Of a DNA stretch of 64,000 nucleotides, positions 35,835 through 45,303 are shown piece after piece (within the stretch, counting starts at the first letter, position 1; each line of letters begins with the position of its first letter). The notes beneath the pieces were generated by a model that had not been told where the DNA came from, ran no database searches, and worked only from the letters and a program-made list of their open reading frames with translations. Origin of the DNA: Parabacteroides bouchesdurhonensis. Lineage in GTDB: Bacteria > Bacteroidota > Bacteroidia > Bacteroidales > Tannerellaceae. The stretch covers positions 1,500,481 to 1,564,480 of the forward strand of contig NZ_LT896588.1 of assembly GCF_900186615.1 (NCBI RefSeq), in the 5' to 3' direction. Made by a program: the position numbers and the translations under genes.

Positions 35835-36980
35835 TTATAAAAAGGCGGCTGCTTTGTAAAAGACGGAATTGAACGCCCGGTTAATTGAATCGGAGTCTGT
35901 TTTGGAATGTAAGGGAAACGGAATCTGATGGGAATATTTAAAAGGAAAATCCAGTTCTTCAAGTATTTTCCCGGAAACTTTCCCTAACGCTTCTATAATA
36001 CCGTTGGTAGGCATAACGATATCTTTTTTTAGAGATATGGCACGGATACGGTTACAGGCGCGTTGGAAAAATGACTCCCGGTAATCTTGTAATACATCTT
36101 TACGGATCATTGCTTTGAATGCTCTTTCAAGGAAATCACTTTTTAGAAGGTCGGCTGACGTCCGGTTTTCCAGAAAATCATGCCGGAAATAGTGGCGTAA
36201 CCGGTCAAAAGCTTCTTTATCCATAATATCACGCGCGTTACCGTCCATTTCACTGAAAATAGAACCTCCGCAAAACATAAATAAGCGAGAGTCCTTGAAC
36301 AGCTGGTCCGGATTGGATAGAAGCAATACTTGCGATAACATAGCCCCGATGGAATAAGCAAATAAATTGACAGATGTATCTTCTTTGAATAACGGATGTT
36401 GGCCGTTTTTTATCTCATGTACCAGTTGCCATATATTATATACGGATTCACGTCCTGAAATGTAGAACCGCAGCGGGTTGCTGGAAAGCCGGCTGCTGAG
36501 AGCCACATTGGCAAAGGTCGAGTTACTGATGTTTTTTACTTCTTCTTTTCGCTTGGTTACCCACGGTAATATGGCCCGGGGATTGTACCAAAGGCTTGGC
36601 GTACGGTTCATGTGAAATGCGATGGGAAAAAGAATAACCGGTTTTCCCGTTTCATCGGCAAGATATTCAGCCCAAGCTAAGTACTTTTCCCAGCTTCGTT
36701 CATTTAATCCATGTAAAAGGATAATTGCTTTATCTCTCTTTTCTTTTCCCGAAGGAGTAAATACGGTGTATGTAAATGATTTATTTTCTTGTATATGATC
36801 GTCTGTTGTCGGACAGAATTCGGTTGGTGAGAGCGCTCGCTGGATTTCGTCTATTTCACTCTCTCCGGTAATCTGTGTGAAACGAAAAGGTATAATTTCC
36901 AGCTGGCTACCCTCTGGTTTTACCTTTTTGTCATAAGAAAACAGATTACATAATTCTTGTGTGCGTTGTAAAATATCCAT
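35835..36980 (-). CDS. DUF6051-like alpha/beta-hydrolase-fold protein
   Basis: A 381-residue cytoplasmic protein without signal peptide; ATG 36980 fits better than the extension 10 codons upstream. It shows the oxyanion-type strand DKAIILLHGLNERSWEKYLAWAEYLADETGKPVILFPIAFHMNR and a putative nucleophile elbow NLFAYSIGAMLSQVLLL (Ser in A-Y-S-I-G). This matches the Bacteroidetes family I know as DUF6051. Enzymatic activity and substrate are unknown. It is divergent from the LytTR regulator gene and convergent with SusD. Confidence 0.7.
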   Translation of the reverse strand: MDILQRTQELCNLFSYDKKVKPEGSQLEIIPFRFTQITGESEIDEIQRALSPTEFCPTTDDHIQENKSFTYTVFTPSGKEKRDKAIILLHGLNERSWEKYLAWAEYLADETGKPVILFPIAFHMNRTPSLWYNPRAILPWVTKRKEEVKNISNSTFANVALSSRLSSNPLRFYISGRESVYNIWQLVHEIKNGQHPLFKEDTSVNLFAYSIGAMLSQVLLLSNPDQLFKDSRLFMFCGGSIFSEMDGNARDIMDKEAFDRLRHYFRHDFLENRTSADLLKSDFLERAFKAMIRKDVLQDYRESFFQRACNRIRAISLKKDIVMPTNGIIEALGKVSGKILEELDFPFKYSHQIPFPLHSKTDSDSINRAFNSVFYKAAAFL

Positions 36981-37156
36981 AGCTGCTTGTTTTTTATTGC
37001 AAACAAACAATAGAAAAACAAACCGTCAAAATAAATGGTTTTATCACACCCTGTAAGGGGCATAATGTCATATTTAGGGGTAAAATATTGTTATATGGGG
37101 CGAAAAAAATGGAGATTGTTGTACATTTGTTCCAAAATATAAAGATAAAAAGTATT

Positions 37157-38005
37157 ATGAGTGTACGAGACTATATGATACCGGAATATATTTATCAGAA
37201 GAAAAATATTGTTCGTCTCATTTTGCTTACGGCTCTTTTTGCTTTGGTCTTTATTAATATTTATAAGCCGTTCAGTTCTTCCAGTTGGTATCAGGTTTCC
37301 GAATTTAAGTTTTTCCTCTTCTCTAGTCTGATTATTCTGACGGGCGTGCTGGTCGTTGTGATAAGCCGTATCGTGATGTATTTTTGGGGTAAGCGGCACG
37401 GGGTAACGATGGCCGGTTATGCTCTTTGGATACTGCTCGAGATATTTTTCATGTCATTATTTTATACGATATATACTTTGGTGTTGAATCCGGAACGTGA
37501 ATACCTGGCCGTTTTTAAAGAATCGGCTATCAATACAAGCCTTGTTTTGTTGTTGCCTTATTCTGTACTGCATCTGTATTTTTCCTATCAGGAAAAAACG
37601 CGTCAGTTACGTCTGCTTGAAGAAGGTCGTGCGGAAGCGGCCATGAAGCAAAATGTGTTTTCTTTCTACGATGAAAAAAACGAACTTCGCTTGTCAGTGA
37701 AACGGAGTAACCTGCTGTATCTGGAATCGGCCGATAATTACGTTTGTATCTGGTATCTTAATAAAGGGCAGCTGACCAAATTTATGTTGCGCAACTCTTT
37801 AAAAGCAATCGAAGAAAGCCTTGCCGATACGAATGTCTTGCGTTGCCATCGTTCTTATATGGTCAATTTTGATCAGGTAAAGGTGCTTCGCCGGGAGAAA
37901 GATGGAATTTATCTCGAAATGGACGTGGAGAAAGTTCCGGACATTCCGATTTCTAAAACATATAGCGGTAAAGTAACAAATTGGTTTATGACTTACTCGT
38001 CTTAG
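37157..38005 (+). CDS. LytTR-family membrane-bound transcription regulator
   Basis: A 282-residue regulator. Four hydrophobic segments (IVRLILLTALFALVFIN, FFLFSSLIILTGVLVVVIS, GYALWILLEIFFMSLFYTIY, TSLVLLLPYSVLHLYF) precede a LytTR DNA-binding domain (about 185-280: NELRLSVKRSNLLYLESADNYVCIWYL, LRNSLKAIEESLADTNVLRCHRSYMVN, IPISKTYSGKV). There is no receiver domain, so the membrane part probably senses the signal. ATG 37157 is supported by a -7 box TACATTTG at 37122-37129. Placed between a hydrolase and a fucosidase gene, it may regulate the second glycan locus. Confidence 0.85.
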   Translation: MSVRDYMIPEYIYQKKNIVRLILLTALFALVFINIYKPFSSSSWYQVSEFKFFLFSSLIILTGVLVVVISRIVMYFWGKRHGVTMAGYALWILLEIFFMSLFYTIYTLVLNPEREYLAVFKESAINTSLVLLLPYSVLHLYFSYQEKTRQLRLLEEGRAEAAMKQNVFSFYDEKNELRLSVKRSNLLYLESADNYVCIWYLNKGQLTKFMLRNSLKAIEESLADTNVLRCHRSYMVNFDQVKVLRREKDGIYLEMDVEKVPDIPISKTYSGKVTNWFMTYSS

Positions 38006-38504
38006 TTTGTTACTAACCCTTCTATTGCTAATTTACATTTTGATAATTAACCTCTTCAAGGCTGGCTTTGTCTCTATTGGGGGCTGGCGTCTGTGAAAAT
38101 AGTGTATTCCTGAGAAGTTGGGAATTGTTATAAATTGAATAATGTCGCATATCTCTTGTTTAAAAGATCAGGATAACCTGTTTTTGTGGTAAATAGAAAG
38201 ATGTGCTTGTCTTTATTTGTCGAAAAGGTAATCCGAATATGGTTGCCGTTTTGAACGAACCAGCGTAAAAAAAGCGTTTTGAACGATAGAAAAACAGCTG
38301 TTTTTCCCGGAAAAGAAATCCTGCTTAACATTTTTTATATCTTGATCCGGTTGAAAAAACTCCCGGATGTTTTTTTATTTTCTTCCGGATGAATTTTTAA
38401 AAACATCGGGATGTTCTTTTTTTAGCTGTAAAAGAAATTCATTTGTTAAATAATGTGTATTATTTGTCTGTGGAAGCTCATTTGAAGAGAAAGTGCTGGT
38501 TACG
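38006..38504. other. Long gene-free stretch with palindromes and repeats
   Basis: No convincing gene. It holds a perfect 18-bp palindrome GAAAAACAGCTGTTTTTC (38289-38306) and a run of related sequences: TCCCGGATG (38361-38369), TCCGGATGA (38384-38392) and CATCGGGATG (38404-38413), the last also found three times after the fumarase terminator. A 67-codon minus-strand frame (38128-38331) has no recognisable features. Confidence 0.5.
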
Positions 38505-38549
38505 AAAAAAGGCGTATATCTGTCTTAATGGATAGATATACGCCCTTTT
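38505..38549 (-). terminator. Rho-independent terminator of the fucosidase gene
   Basis: GGCGTATATCT and AGATATACGCC form a perfect 11-bp stem flanked by A/T tracts, about 25 bases past the fucosidase stop codon. Confidence 0.85.
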
Positions 38550-38573
38550 GATGTTATTTTGATATATCGGTAT

Positions 38574-40625
38574 TTATTCGGTGATGAGAGAGAACTCTCC
38601 TATGCCGGCTTGTTTTTGGTTGTCTATGATCCGCGTAACAACCAATTTGACTTGTTGCCCTTTTACAACGGGAAAATAGACTTCCTGTTCAATGGGATTG
38701 GCTTTGATGTTGGAAAACTCACCTTCGGCTACTTTTTTGTTATCTATGAGCAATTGGTAGTTGGAAATATGTCCGCCGGCATCACGTTCCTGATTGGGAG
38801 TATATAAGAATCCTCTTATTGCATACTCTTTGTCCAGCCGGATTATTAATTCTTGTTTCCCTTTGGGCAGATAGTAGGCGGTGTAACCATTTCCATCAAA
38901 CATATGGGATGTATTTTCTTCTTTAGGGAAGATCACTGTATAACTGTACGACGGAATATCGAAATTTCTGGAGGAAACCGGGCTGCTCTTCTGGAAAGTT
39001 GCATCATACGCAATCGCTTTTACTGTCCCTTTTTGTGCAAAAGAAAAAGGAGCTTTATAGAATGGAGAGTCTTTGGTCGGCTCTGTTCCGTCTGTTGTAT
39101 AGTGTATTTCCGACCCTTGGTCTCCGGCTTGAATGGTTATTTCATCCTTTAAGTTGCGGGAAATAACGGGCTCTGTTATTATTGCCGGAGCTAAAAATGC
39201 CTCTACATTATTAATACAAAGAGGACCGCGGGCATCTGTGAAGTTGATACGTATTTTTTCTGTCTTTACAGTCGGGAAACGTACGATGCGTTTGTAACCT
39301 ACTGTGGTAGTAGAATTGATAGGTTCAACCGGCATCCAATGGCCGTTTTGTTCATATTCTATATTAAATGAACGTACACGCTGCCCTAATGGGATATACT
39401 CTTGTATCAGGATACGATTTAGTTCCGAAAGCTTGGTGAGCGTGAAAGTGAGCGAACCGTTGTGAATGCCGTCTTCCGTAGACCAGTACGAATCCCAATT
39501 CCCATCGGTTGCATTATGAGCGCAAAACTTTCGTCCGCGTGTATTGCTCGCTTCTGCATAACAGCCTTTCAGTAAGTTTGTTTTCAAATCGTTTTGGATT
39601 GTTTGATACCATTCTACCGCCCTGACGGAGTCTTGCGGACTTATCTTTCCGCTCAAGGCTACCGGGAAGTTCAGCAGGAAATTTGCATTATGTCCTACAC
39701 TGCGATAATACAAATCGACCAGTTTAGCCAATGATTTTACTTGATGGTCTTCACGGGAGTGATAGAACCATCCCGGACGAATAGACACGTCGCATTCTCC
39801 TCCCAGCCACTTGTCACCATCTTCCATGCCCCATTGGCTTTGCCGGTAGTTCGTCTCTTTGTCATACGAATAAGGACACCACTGCGTATCGCCGGCCCAT
39901 CCTTCTTCATTGCCTATCCAACGAATGTCGGGTACGGTTCCTCCAAATATCATTACATCCGGATGATACGCTTTGATCGTGTCTCGCGCCTCTTCATATT
40001 TATAATAAGTTGCAGGATCGATGGAGCGGGTTTCGTCAGCCCCGCCATACCAGCCGTTACCTCCGTTTGCCCCATCGAACCAATATTCAAATAAAGGTCC
40101 GTAGTTGCTTACCAGTTCGTGCATCTGGGCATGGAATTTTTTTACATAGTCTGGAGTGCCGTAATTGGCACTGTTTCTGTCCCAGGGCGAAAGATATATG
40201 CCGAACTTAAGGCCATATTTGCGGCAGGCGTCAGACAATTCTCTAACCATATCGCCTTGCCCGTTTTTCCAGGGAGAATTCTTTATGCTGTATTCGGTTG
40301 TCTCCGTAGGCCATAAACAAAATCCGTCATGATGTTTTGCCGTTAAAATGACCCCTTTTAATCCGGCAGCCTTGATTGTACGTACCCATTGGTCGCAATC
40401 AAGGTCGGTAGGATTGAAGGTAGAAGCGGGAGTATTTCCATATCCCCATTCCAGATCATTAAAAGTGTTCAGCCCGAAGTGAACGAACGCATACGTTTCC
40501 ATTTTGTGCCATGCCACTTGTGCCGGTGTCGGGACAGGAAGAACAGGCGTTGGTGCAGGCGTGTCTTTGCATGAAGCAAGCAGCAACCCCAATCCTAAGA
40601 TAAAGCAGGTGTTTAAGTGTTTCAT
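38574..40625 (-). CDS. GH29 alpha-L-fucosidase lipoprotein with carbohydrate-binding modules
   Basis: A 683-residue lipoprotein (lipobox LASC, Cys19, then a Pro/Thr-rich linker). The GH29 catalytic barrel spans about 35-345: [43 protein letters not shown] and the nucleophile Asp184 in YWFDGANGG. Then an F5/8 type C-like module (about 355-480: [32 protein letters not shown]), a CHB_HEX_C-like module ([21 protein letters not shown]) and a second F5/8C-like module at the C-terminus. It releases terminal alpha-L-fucose, probably at the cell surface or in the periplasm, and may serve the nearby SusC/SusD pair. Linkage specificity cannot be read. Confidence 0.93.
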   Translation of the reverse strand: MKHLNTCFILGLGLLLASCKDTPAPTPVLPVPTPAQVAWHKMETYAFVHFGLNTFNDLEWGYGNTPASTFNPTDLDCDQWVRTIKAAGLKGVILTAKHHDGFCLWPTETTEYSIKNSPWKNGQGDMVRELSDACRKYGLKFGIYLSPWDRNSANYGTPDYVKKFHAQMHELVSNYGPLFEYWFDGANGGNGWYGGADETRSIDPATYYKYEEARDTIKAYHPDVMIFGGTVPDIRWIGNEEGWAGDTQWCPYSYDKETNYRQSQWGMEDGDKWLGGECDVSIRPGWFYHSREDHQVKSLAKLVDLYYRSVGHNANFLLNFPVALSGKISPQDSVRAVEWYQTIQNDLKTNLLKGCYAEASNTRGRKFCAHNATDGNWDSYWSTEDGIHNGSLTFTLTKLSELNRILIQEYIPLGQRVRSFNIEYEQNGHWMPVEPINSTTTVGYKRIVRFPTVKTEKIRINFTDARGPLCINNVEAFLAPAIITEPVISRNLKDEITIQAGDQGSEIHYTTDGTEPTKDSPFYKAPFSFAQKGTVKAIAYDATFQKSSPVSSRNFDIPSYSYTVIFPKEENTSHMFDGNGYTAYYLPKGKQELIIRLDKEYAIRGFLYTPNQERDAGGHISNYQLLIDNKKVAEGEFSNIKANPIEQEVYFPVVKGQQVKLVVTRIIDNQKQAGIGEFSLITE

Positions 40626-40819
40626 TATTAAACGGTGTTAGATTATGATGGACAAAGATACTATAAAGAAATCTATCGTCGAAATTAAAATAATGGGAAG
40701 ATAGTGTCTGCCTTATTAAGATTTATCGCTATCTTCGCTCGTTAAAATGGAAAACCAACACTGTCCTACAAATGCGTGATGTGAGTATTGAATTTAAGAC
40801 GATATAAGGAGGAATATAG

Positions 40820-43816
40820 ATGGACTTACAAGAAGTATATGATAAACTCTCATTCACAGATGATTGCCTTATACGGTTGTCAGATAAGAACTGGAAAAAA
40901 AAGGTAGTGCTTCCAAGTCGTGTCTGTCGTTTGCTGGAAGAAAATGAATTATTAAGGACTTTAGATGCTTTCTTCTGTTTCGACAACAAACCTCTTATTC
41001 TGTTTTTTAAAGATCCCCAAGATAGAAAGGCTCTACATCAAGCTATCTGGAACTTCAATGAATCCCCAATCGCTATTATTGTTGAAAACAATGTAGTTGA
41101 AATATTCAATGGTTTTGCTATTGATGAAAATAGACAATTATTGAATAAGTTGGGCGGAAATGAAACTTTAAATGATTTTAGTTATTTTGAGTTAGTAACC
41201 GGCAAAACATGGGAAAAGTATAATGATGATATAAATCATAAAAACAGAGTTGATTATCGCTTATTGGAGAATATTGAAGCTGTACAAAAACTCTTGAAGG
41301 AAAAAGGCTTAGCCCAAACAACGGCAAATGCCCTATTGGGCAAAATAATCTTTTTCAGGTATCTTATAGATCGTCACGTTAGGCTTAACTATCAAGAGAA
41401 AGAACTATGGAGTAATGAAGATTTATGTAATTGTTTAAGTAAAAGAGATGAATTTATCGCTTTTATACGGCATATAGAAAATAAAGATATGGGTTTTAAT
41501 GGAGATATGTTTCGTCTAAGTGAGAGTGAGTTCAATACAATAGGCCAAGATGCACTAGATGTTCTTATCAGATTGTTGCGAAGTGAAGAAATCTTGACGG
41601 GACAACAATCTTTATTTGATATATATGATTTTTCTATTCTGCCAATAGAGTTTATCAGCAATATGTATGAGAAATTTATTGGAAAAGAAAATCAAGAGGA
41701 TGAAGGTGCTTATTATACACCTACTTTTTTAGTTGATTATATTGTATCTGAAACGATAGGAAAAAAATTAAATGAATCAAATGATTATAATTGTAAAGTT
41801 CTAGACCCGGCTTGTGGATCCGGAATATTTTTGGTTGAATCATTACGAAAAATCATAGAAAAGTACATAGCGATCAATGAAATAACGGATACTAATACAG
41901 ATGATTTCAGACAAGCATTAAAGAATATAGCTCAAAATAATATTTTTGGCATAGACAAAGATCCGAGCGCAATACAAGTCGCTATATTTTCCGTTTATTT
42001 AACGTTACTTGATTATCAAAAACCTGCTGATATCGGGAAATTTAAATTTCCCAATTTGATAGGAACGAACTTTATTTGTAGTGATACTTTTAATCTGGAT
42101 AATAAGGATTTGAAAGCCTTGGAAGATAAAAGGGTTCATTTTGACTACATAATAGGTAATCCTCCTTGGAAAAGGGGTGGAGTAAAAAAGAATTCTTGTT
42201 GCGAAAAGTATTTAAAGCAAAAAGGATATTTAGATAAGGTTGGAAATAAAGAATTAGCTCAAGCCTTTGTTTTTCGAACTCTTGATTTTACTAATTCCAG
42301 AACACAATGTGCATTGATTCTTGTTAGTAAAGTGTTATATAATCTCAATAGTAATAAATTCCGTACTTTCATACTTGATAATTTGTTTATCAATCAAGTC
42401 TTTGAATTAGCTTCGGTTCGAAAAGAAGTCTTCAATAAATCTAATGATTCTGCTATTGCACCTGCTTGTGTATTATTTTACAGGAGTTCAAATGGGGAAT
42501 TGACAGATTGTAACATAATGGAACATATTGCATTAAAGCCAAGTCGTTTTTTTTCTTTATTCAAAATCTTTAGTTTAACAAGAAGTGATATTCAAAAGAT
42601 TCAGCAAGACAGATTAAAAAAATATGATTGGCTTTGGAAAGTGTTGGTCTATGGTTCTTATTTAGACTTTGTTTTTATAAAACGATTAAAGTCATATAAA
42701 ACCATATTGGAAACAATAAAAACAGATTATTATGTTAAACAAGGTTATAAGGAGAAAGATGGCAGTAAAAAAATTGACACAAAAGAGCTTAAAGGATGGA
42801 ATTTAATAAAAAACAAAAATATAGAACAGTATTATAGTCCCAATGACTTTGACGAATGGGATAAAAATAATGTCGGATATATTTATAGAGAAAAACAGAT
42901 AATTAATACTGCAATATATAAAGCTCCATTTCTGATAATGAAAGATGGCGTGCTTCCAAATTTGAAATCAGTTACTGCAATATGTTACACCGATGCAATT
43001 TATAACGATTCAATCACTGCAATAGTCAGTAAAAATGGGAATAACAGTTATTCCGTATTACGTAATATTATGGGGTTGCTTAATTCATCTTTAGCGGCAT
43101 ATCAAAACTTGTTAACATTCAGCTCTTCGGGCATAGAACGTGAGCATACTCATGATAGAGAAAAACTTTCATTACCTTATATTCAAGACCTTAACCTCGC
43201 GGTTGAGAAAATGGAAGTTGTAATAAACGAATATCATTCCTCTGCAATGTCGGATGTTTACATTGAACAACAAGGGTTAAATTTATATGAGGATATCAAT
43301 AGGCTTATTTATAAAAAGATGAATTGCTCTGATTTAGAATTATGTTTAATTGATTATGCTTCAAGTATATCTATCCCCATGGCTATAAGACCGAAAGGCT
43401 ATGAAGAAGTGTTTAGTATGATAAGGCAAAACGATTCGCTTTTAAAAGAATATGCCCAAGTGTATATAGACCGTTTTGCTAATAGCTTTAATAGGAATGG
43501 GAAGCGTTTTATGGTTGAAATTTTATACTCTAGACAAGTTATAGGAATGTATTTTAAAGTAATTGATGAGAGTATGTTTATTGATGAGGTCGTTTTTACC
43601 TCTGATAATGAAAACTTATTACCTATTATTATAGCACTAACCTCTGAGAAATTGACTGATGCATTATTTGTACAAAAGGATGTCCGGGGATTTGAAAAGG
43701 AATACTTTTATATTTTCAAGCCAAATGAAAAACGTTTATGGCACAAGGCAGTTGCACATTTAGATGTTAATGAATTTGATGACGCAATGTTAAGTGTGGG
43801 GAGGAATAGGGAATGA
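40820..43816 (+). CDS. Adenine-specific DNA methyltransferase (type IIG/Eco57I-like)
   Basis: A 998-residue protein. Motif I LDPACGSGIFLVESL (about 330) and motif IV IIGNPPW (about 445) mark an N6-adenine methyltransferase. The segment before them (EFISNMYEKFIGKENQEDEGAYYTPTFLVDYIVSETIG) is typical of type IIG and Eco57I-like enzymes. The N-terminal 130 residues (LILFFKDPQDRKALHQAIWNFNESPIAIIVENNVVEIFNGF) resemble an HsdR_N-like nuclease fold that seems to lack clear catalytic residues. The C-terminal about 400 residues should hold target recognition. ATG 40820 follows a strong SD, AAGGAGG (40806-40812). It overlaps the nuclease-like gene by four bases (ATGA). AT-rich compared with core genes, suggesting transfer. 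Confidence 0.85.
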   Translation: MDLQEVYDKLSFTDDCLIRLSDKNWKKKVVLPSRVCRLLEENELLRTLDAFFCFDNKPLILFFKDPQDRKALHQAIWNFNESPIAIIVENNVVEIFNGFAIDENRQLLNKLGGNETLNDFSYFELVTGKTWEKYNDDINHKNRVDYRLLENIEAVQKLLKEKGLAQTTANALLGKIIFFRYLIDRHVRLNYQEKELWSNEDLCNCLSKRDEFIAFIRHIENKDMGFNGDMFRLSESEFNTIGQDALDVLIRLLRSEEILTGQQSLFDIYDFSILPIEFISNMYEKFIGKENQEDEGAYYTPTFLVDYIVSETIGKKLNESNDYNCKVLDPACGSGIFLVESLRKIIEKYIAINEITDTNTDDFRQALKNIAQNNIFGIDKDPSAIQVAIFSVYLTLLDYQKPADIGKFKFPNLIGTNFICSDTFNLDNKDLKALEDKRVHFDYIIGNPPWKRGGVKKNSCCEKYLKQKGYLDKVGNKELAQAFVFRTLDFTNSRTQCALILVSKVLYNLNSNKFRTFILDNLFINQVFELASVRKEVFNKSNDSAIAPACVLFYRSSNGELTDCNIMEHIALKPSRFFSLFKIFSLTRSDIQKIQQDRLKKYDWLWKVLVYGSYLDFVFIKRLKSYKTILETIKTDYYVKQGYKEKDGSKKIDTKELKGWNLIKNKNIEQYYSPNDFDEWDKNNVGYIYREKQIINTAIYKAPFLIMKDGVLPNLKSVTAICYTDAIYNDSITAIVSKNGNNSYSVLRNIMGLLNSSLAAYQNLLTFSSSGIEREHTHDREKLSLPYIQDLNLAVEKMEVVINEYHSSAMSDVYIEQQGLNLYEDINRLIYKKMNCSDLELCLIDYASSISIPMAIRPKGYEEVFSMIRQNDSLLKEYAQVYIDRFANSFNRNGKRFMVEILYSRQVIGMYFKVIDESMFIDEVVFTSDNENLLPIIIALTSEKLTDALFVQKDVRGFEKEYFYIFKPNEKRLWHKAVAHLDVNEFDDAMLSVGRNRE

Positions 43817-44496
43817 TAAACATATTAGATGCGTCTTCTTTCAAGTATTCGCAAACTCGAAAAGATTCAAATTTTGAATTTATTCTGACAAAATGTGTCG
43901 TTGTGTATAATACGATTTTGAACTCTGGTATAAACTTAGCAAACGATGAAAACTTGATTAGGGATGAGTTTCTGAAATATTTAAAAGACTATGACTTTAA
44001 AGTAAAAAACGAATTAAAGCATTTGATTTTTGATAAGGAAATACCAGAAATCACAGGAAGAGTGGATATTCGTATTCTCCCAACTAAGGATGAATATGTA
44101 AACGATAAAGCTTATTATATTATTGAATGTAAAAGGTTAAATACAACTAACTTTAGTGGAACAACAGGATTGAATGCGGAATATGTAAAGAATGGAATAT
44201 GCAGGTTTTCTACCGGATATTATTCTTCGTATTTTGGTTGTAGTGCAATGTTCGGTTTTCTTGTAGAACCGGTGAATATACAAAAGGACATTGTGAATAA
44301 TATAAATTCGATGTTGAATACAAATTTTGTCAATGCCCAAGGACAGTCAGTTAATGCAAATGCAACACAGCAAATACAATATGAGAATTTTGCTAATGGA
44401 TATTCTCATTCCTATGTATCAAGACATACTTATCGTTCCGGAAATGAATTAACTTTATATCATCTAATGTTTGACTTTTCAAAGAATATCCAATAA
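43813..44496 (+). CDS. PD-(D/E)XK-like nuclease partner of the methyltransferase
   Basis: A 227-residue protein I do not recognise as a named family. The block GRVDIRILP (Asp near 85) followed about 20 residues later by YYIIECKRL (Glu-x-Lys near 106) fits the PD-(D/E)XK core D...(D/E)xK of restriction endonucleases. Its start overlaps the methyltransferase stop (ATGA), so the two are translationally coupled. Together they look like a restriction-modification or related phage-defence unit. The stop is TAA 44494-44496, which overlaps the remains of a Res-type helicase frame. Cleavage activity is inferred from the motif only. Confidence 0.65.
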   Translation: MINILDASSFKYSQTRKDSNFEFILTKCVVVYNTILNSGINLANDENLIRDEFLKYLKDYDFKVKNELKHLIFDKEIPEITGRVDIRILPTKDEYVNDKAYYIIECKRLNTTNFSGTTGLNAEYVKNGICRFSTGYYSSYFGCSAMFGFLVEPVNIQKDIVNNINSMLNTNFVNAQGQSVNANATQQIQYENFANGYSHSYVSRHTYRSGNELTLYHLMFDFSKNIQ

Positions 44497-44573
44497 AACT
44501 AACCTTTGAATCCAATTTAGCCTATCAGCAAGAAGCAATACACTATCAGTTATTCTATAAAGAAGAAAAATAG
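44493..44573 (+). pseudogene. N-terminal remnant of a Res-type (DEAD/DEAH) restriction helicase
   Basis: In the frame beginning ATA-AAA at 44493 the DNA encodes KLTFESNLAYQQEAI then HYQLFYKEEK and a stop. 'L.FE.NL.YQ.EAI' is the hallmark start of type III restriction (Res) and related helicases. A single G-to-A change would explain the loss: CAATGAAACTA would give an ATGA overlap like the one between the first two genes. Everything past about 25 codons is deleted. Confidence 0.6.
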
Positions 44574-44577
44574 ACTA

Positions 44578-44889
44578 ATGAAAGAAGAAAATAAAATTAT
44601 ACTCTATCAAGATGATAACGAAATAACTCGTGTGTCAGTGCGCTTTGCTGATGAGGATTTGTGGCTGACACAAAATCAGTTGGCAGAAATATATTGTACT
44701 ACTCAACAGAATATTAGCCAACATGTGGATAATATTTATAAAGATGGTGAACTTGCCCTGGAGGCAACTAACAAGAAATTCTTGTTAGTTCGGCAGGAGG
44801 GAAGTCGTCAGGTAAAGACCGCGACGGATATGCCTGAACGATTGAGAAAAGCACTACCGGATATGGAAGAACTTAAAAAGCTGTTGTAA
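44578..44889 (+). pseudogene. Truncated RhuM-family gene
   Basis: A 103-residue frame starting MKEENKIILYQDDNEITRVSVRFADEDLWLTQNQLAEIYCTTQQNISQHVDNIYKDGEL, the N-terminal DNA-binding part of RhuM ('virulence') proteins, normally over 300 residues. After LVRQEGSRQVK it jumps to TATDMPERLRKALPDMEELKKLL, which looks like the tail of a related protein, so an internal deletion has probably fused the two ends. It may be translated but is unlikely to be functional. Confidence 0.7.
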
Positions 44890-44937
44890 TGAATAAAATG
44901 AACCAAATCCTTGTGAATAACTCCACAAAGGCCATTA

Positions 44938-44970
44938 TTTGCCACAAAAAAATAGCAATTTTGTGGCAAA
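44938..44970. repeat. Perfect 12-bp inverted repeat
   Basis: TTTGCCACAAAA (44938-44949), nine bases, TTTTGTGGCAAA (44959-44970). It lies 49 bases after the truncated RhuM gene and could be a terminator or an operator. Confidence 0.75.
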
Positions 44971-45068
44971 ATATAAAACTATGGGTGCTAACAGCTCTTA
45001 CAAGGCTATGTATGACAGTAGTGCCTTTCTTGGATTTGCACTTCTTCTAGGCTCAAAATCTTCTAGTA

Positions 45069-45130
45069 TTATACCCTATTTGATATAATTCTATCTGATA
45101 TAAATAAATTATACCTTTTCTGATATAATA
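45069..45130. promoter_or_regulatory. Direct repeats resembling operators before a HipB-like remnant
   Basis: TGATATAA occurs at 45081-45088, 45097-45104 and 45121-45128. The first and third lie in a longer direct repeat of about 22 bases (TTATACC...CTGATATAAT pattern, 45069-45090 and 45109-45130, 40 bases apart). They precede the HTH fragment at 45140, as autoregulatory operators of antitoxin genes do. Confidence 0.5.
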
Positions 45131-45139
45131 TGAAAGCTT

Positions 45140-45301
45140 GTGAATAATTTGTCCGCCACAGTCAAGATATTGCGAAAGCAGTATGATCTAACGCAAGAAG
45201 AACTATCGTTGAAGTCGAGGGTCGGGCTGCGCTTTGTTCGTGACCTTGAACAAGGAAAGGAAACCTGTTGCAAAAACTGTATCTTTTCGGACAAAACATA
45301 A
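45140..45301 (+). pseudogene. HipB/XRE-type HTH fragment
   Basis: From GTG 45140 the frame encodes NNLSATVKILRKQYDLTQEELSLKSRVGLRFVRDLEQGKET, a clear XRE/HipB-like helix-turn-helix, then CCKNCIFSDKT and a stop. Functional relatives continue with about 20 more residues ('...GKETLRMDKVNQVLxLFG'), so the end is frameshifted or replaced. No HipA-like toxin gene follows; a recombinase gene does. Remnant of a toxin-antitoxin locus. Confidence 0.6.
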
Positions 45302-45303
45302 TT

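Noticed and set aside
38128..38331. A 67-codon minus-strand frame in the gap before the fucosidase
   Set aside because: No signal peptide, domain or promoter, and it spans the perfect palindrome at 38289-38306; too weak to call a gene.
44986..45090. A 35-codon frame beginning MGANSSYKAM
   Set aside because: No homology recognised, no ribosome-binding context, and it overlaps the putative operator repeats; considered chance.
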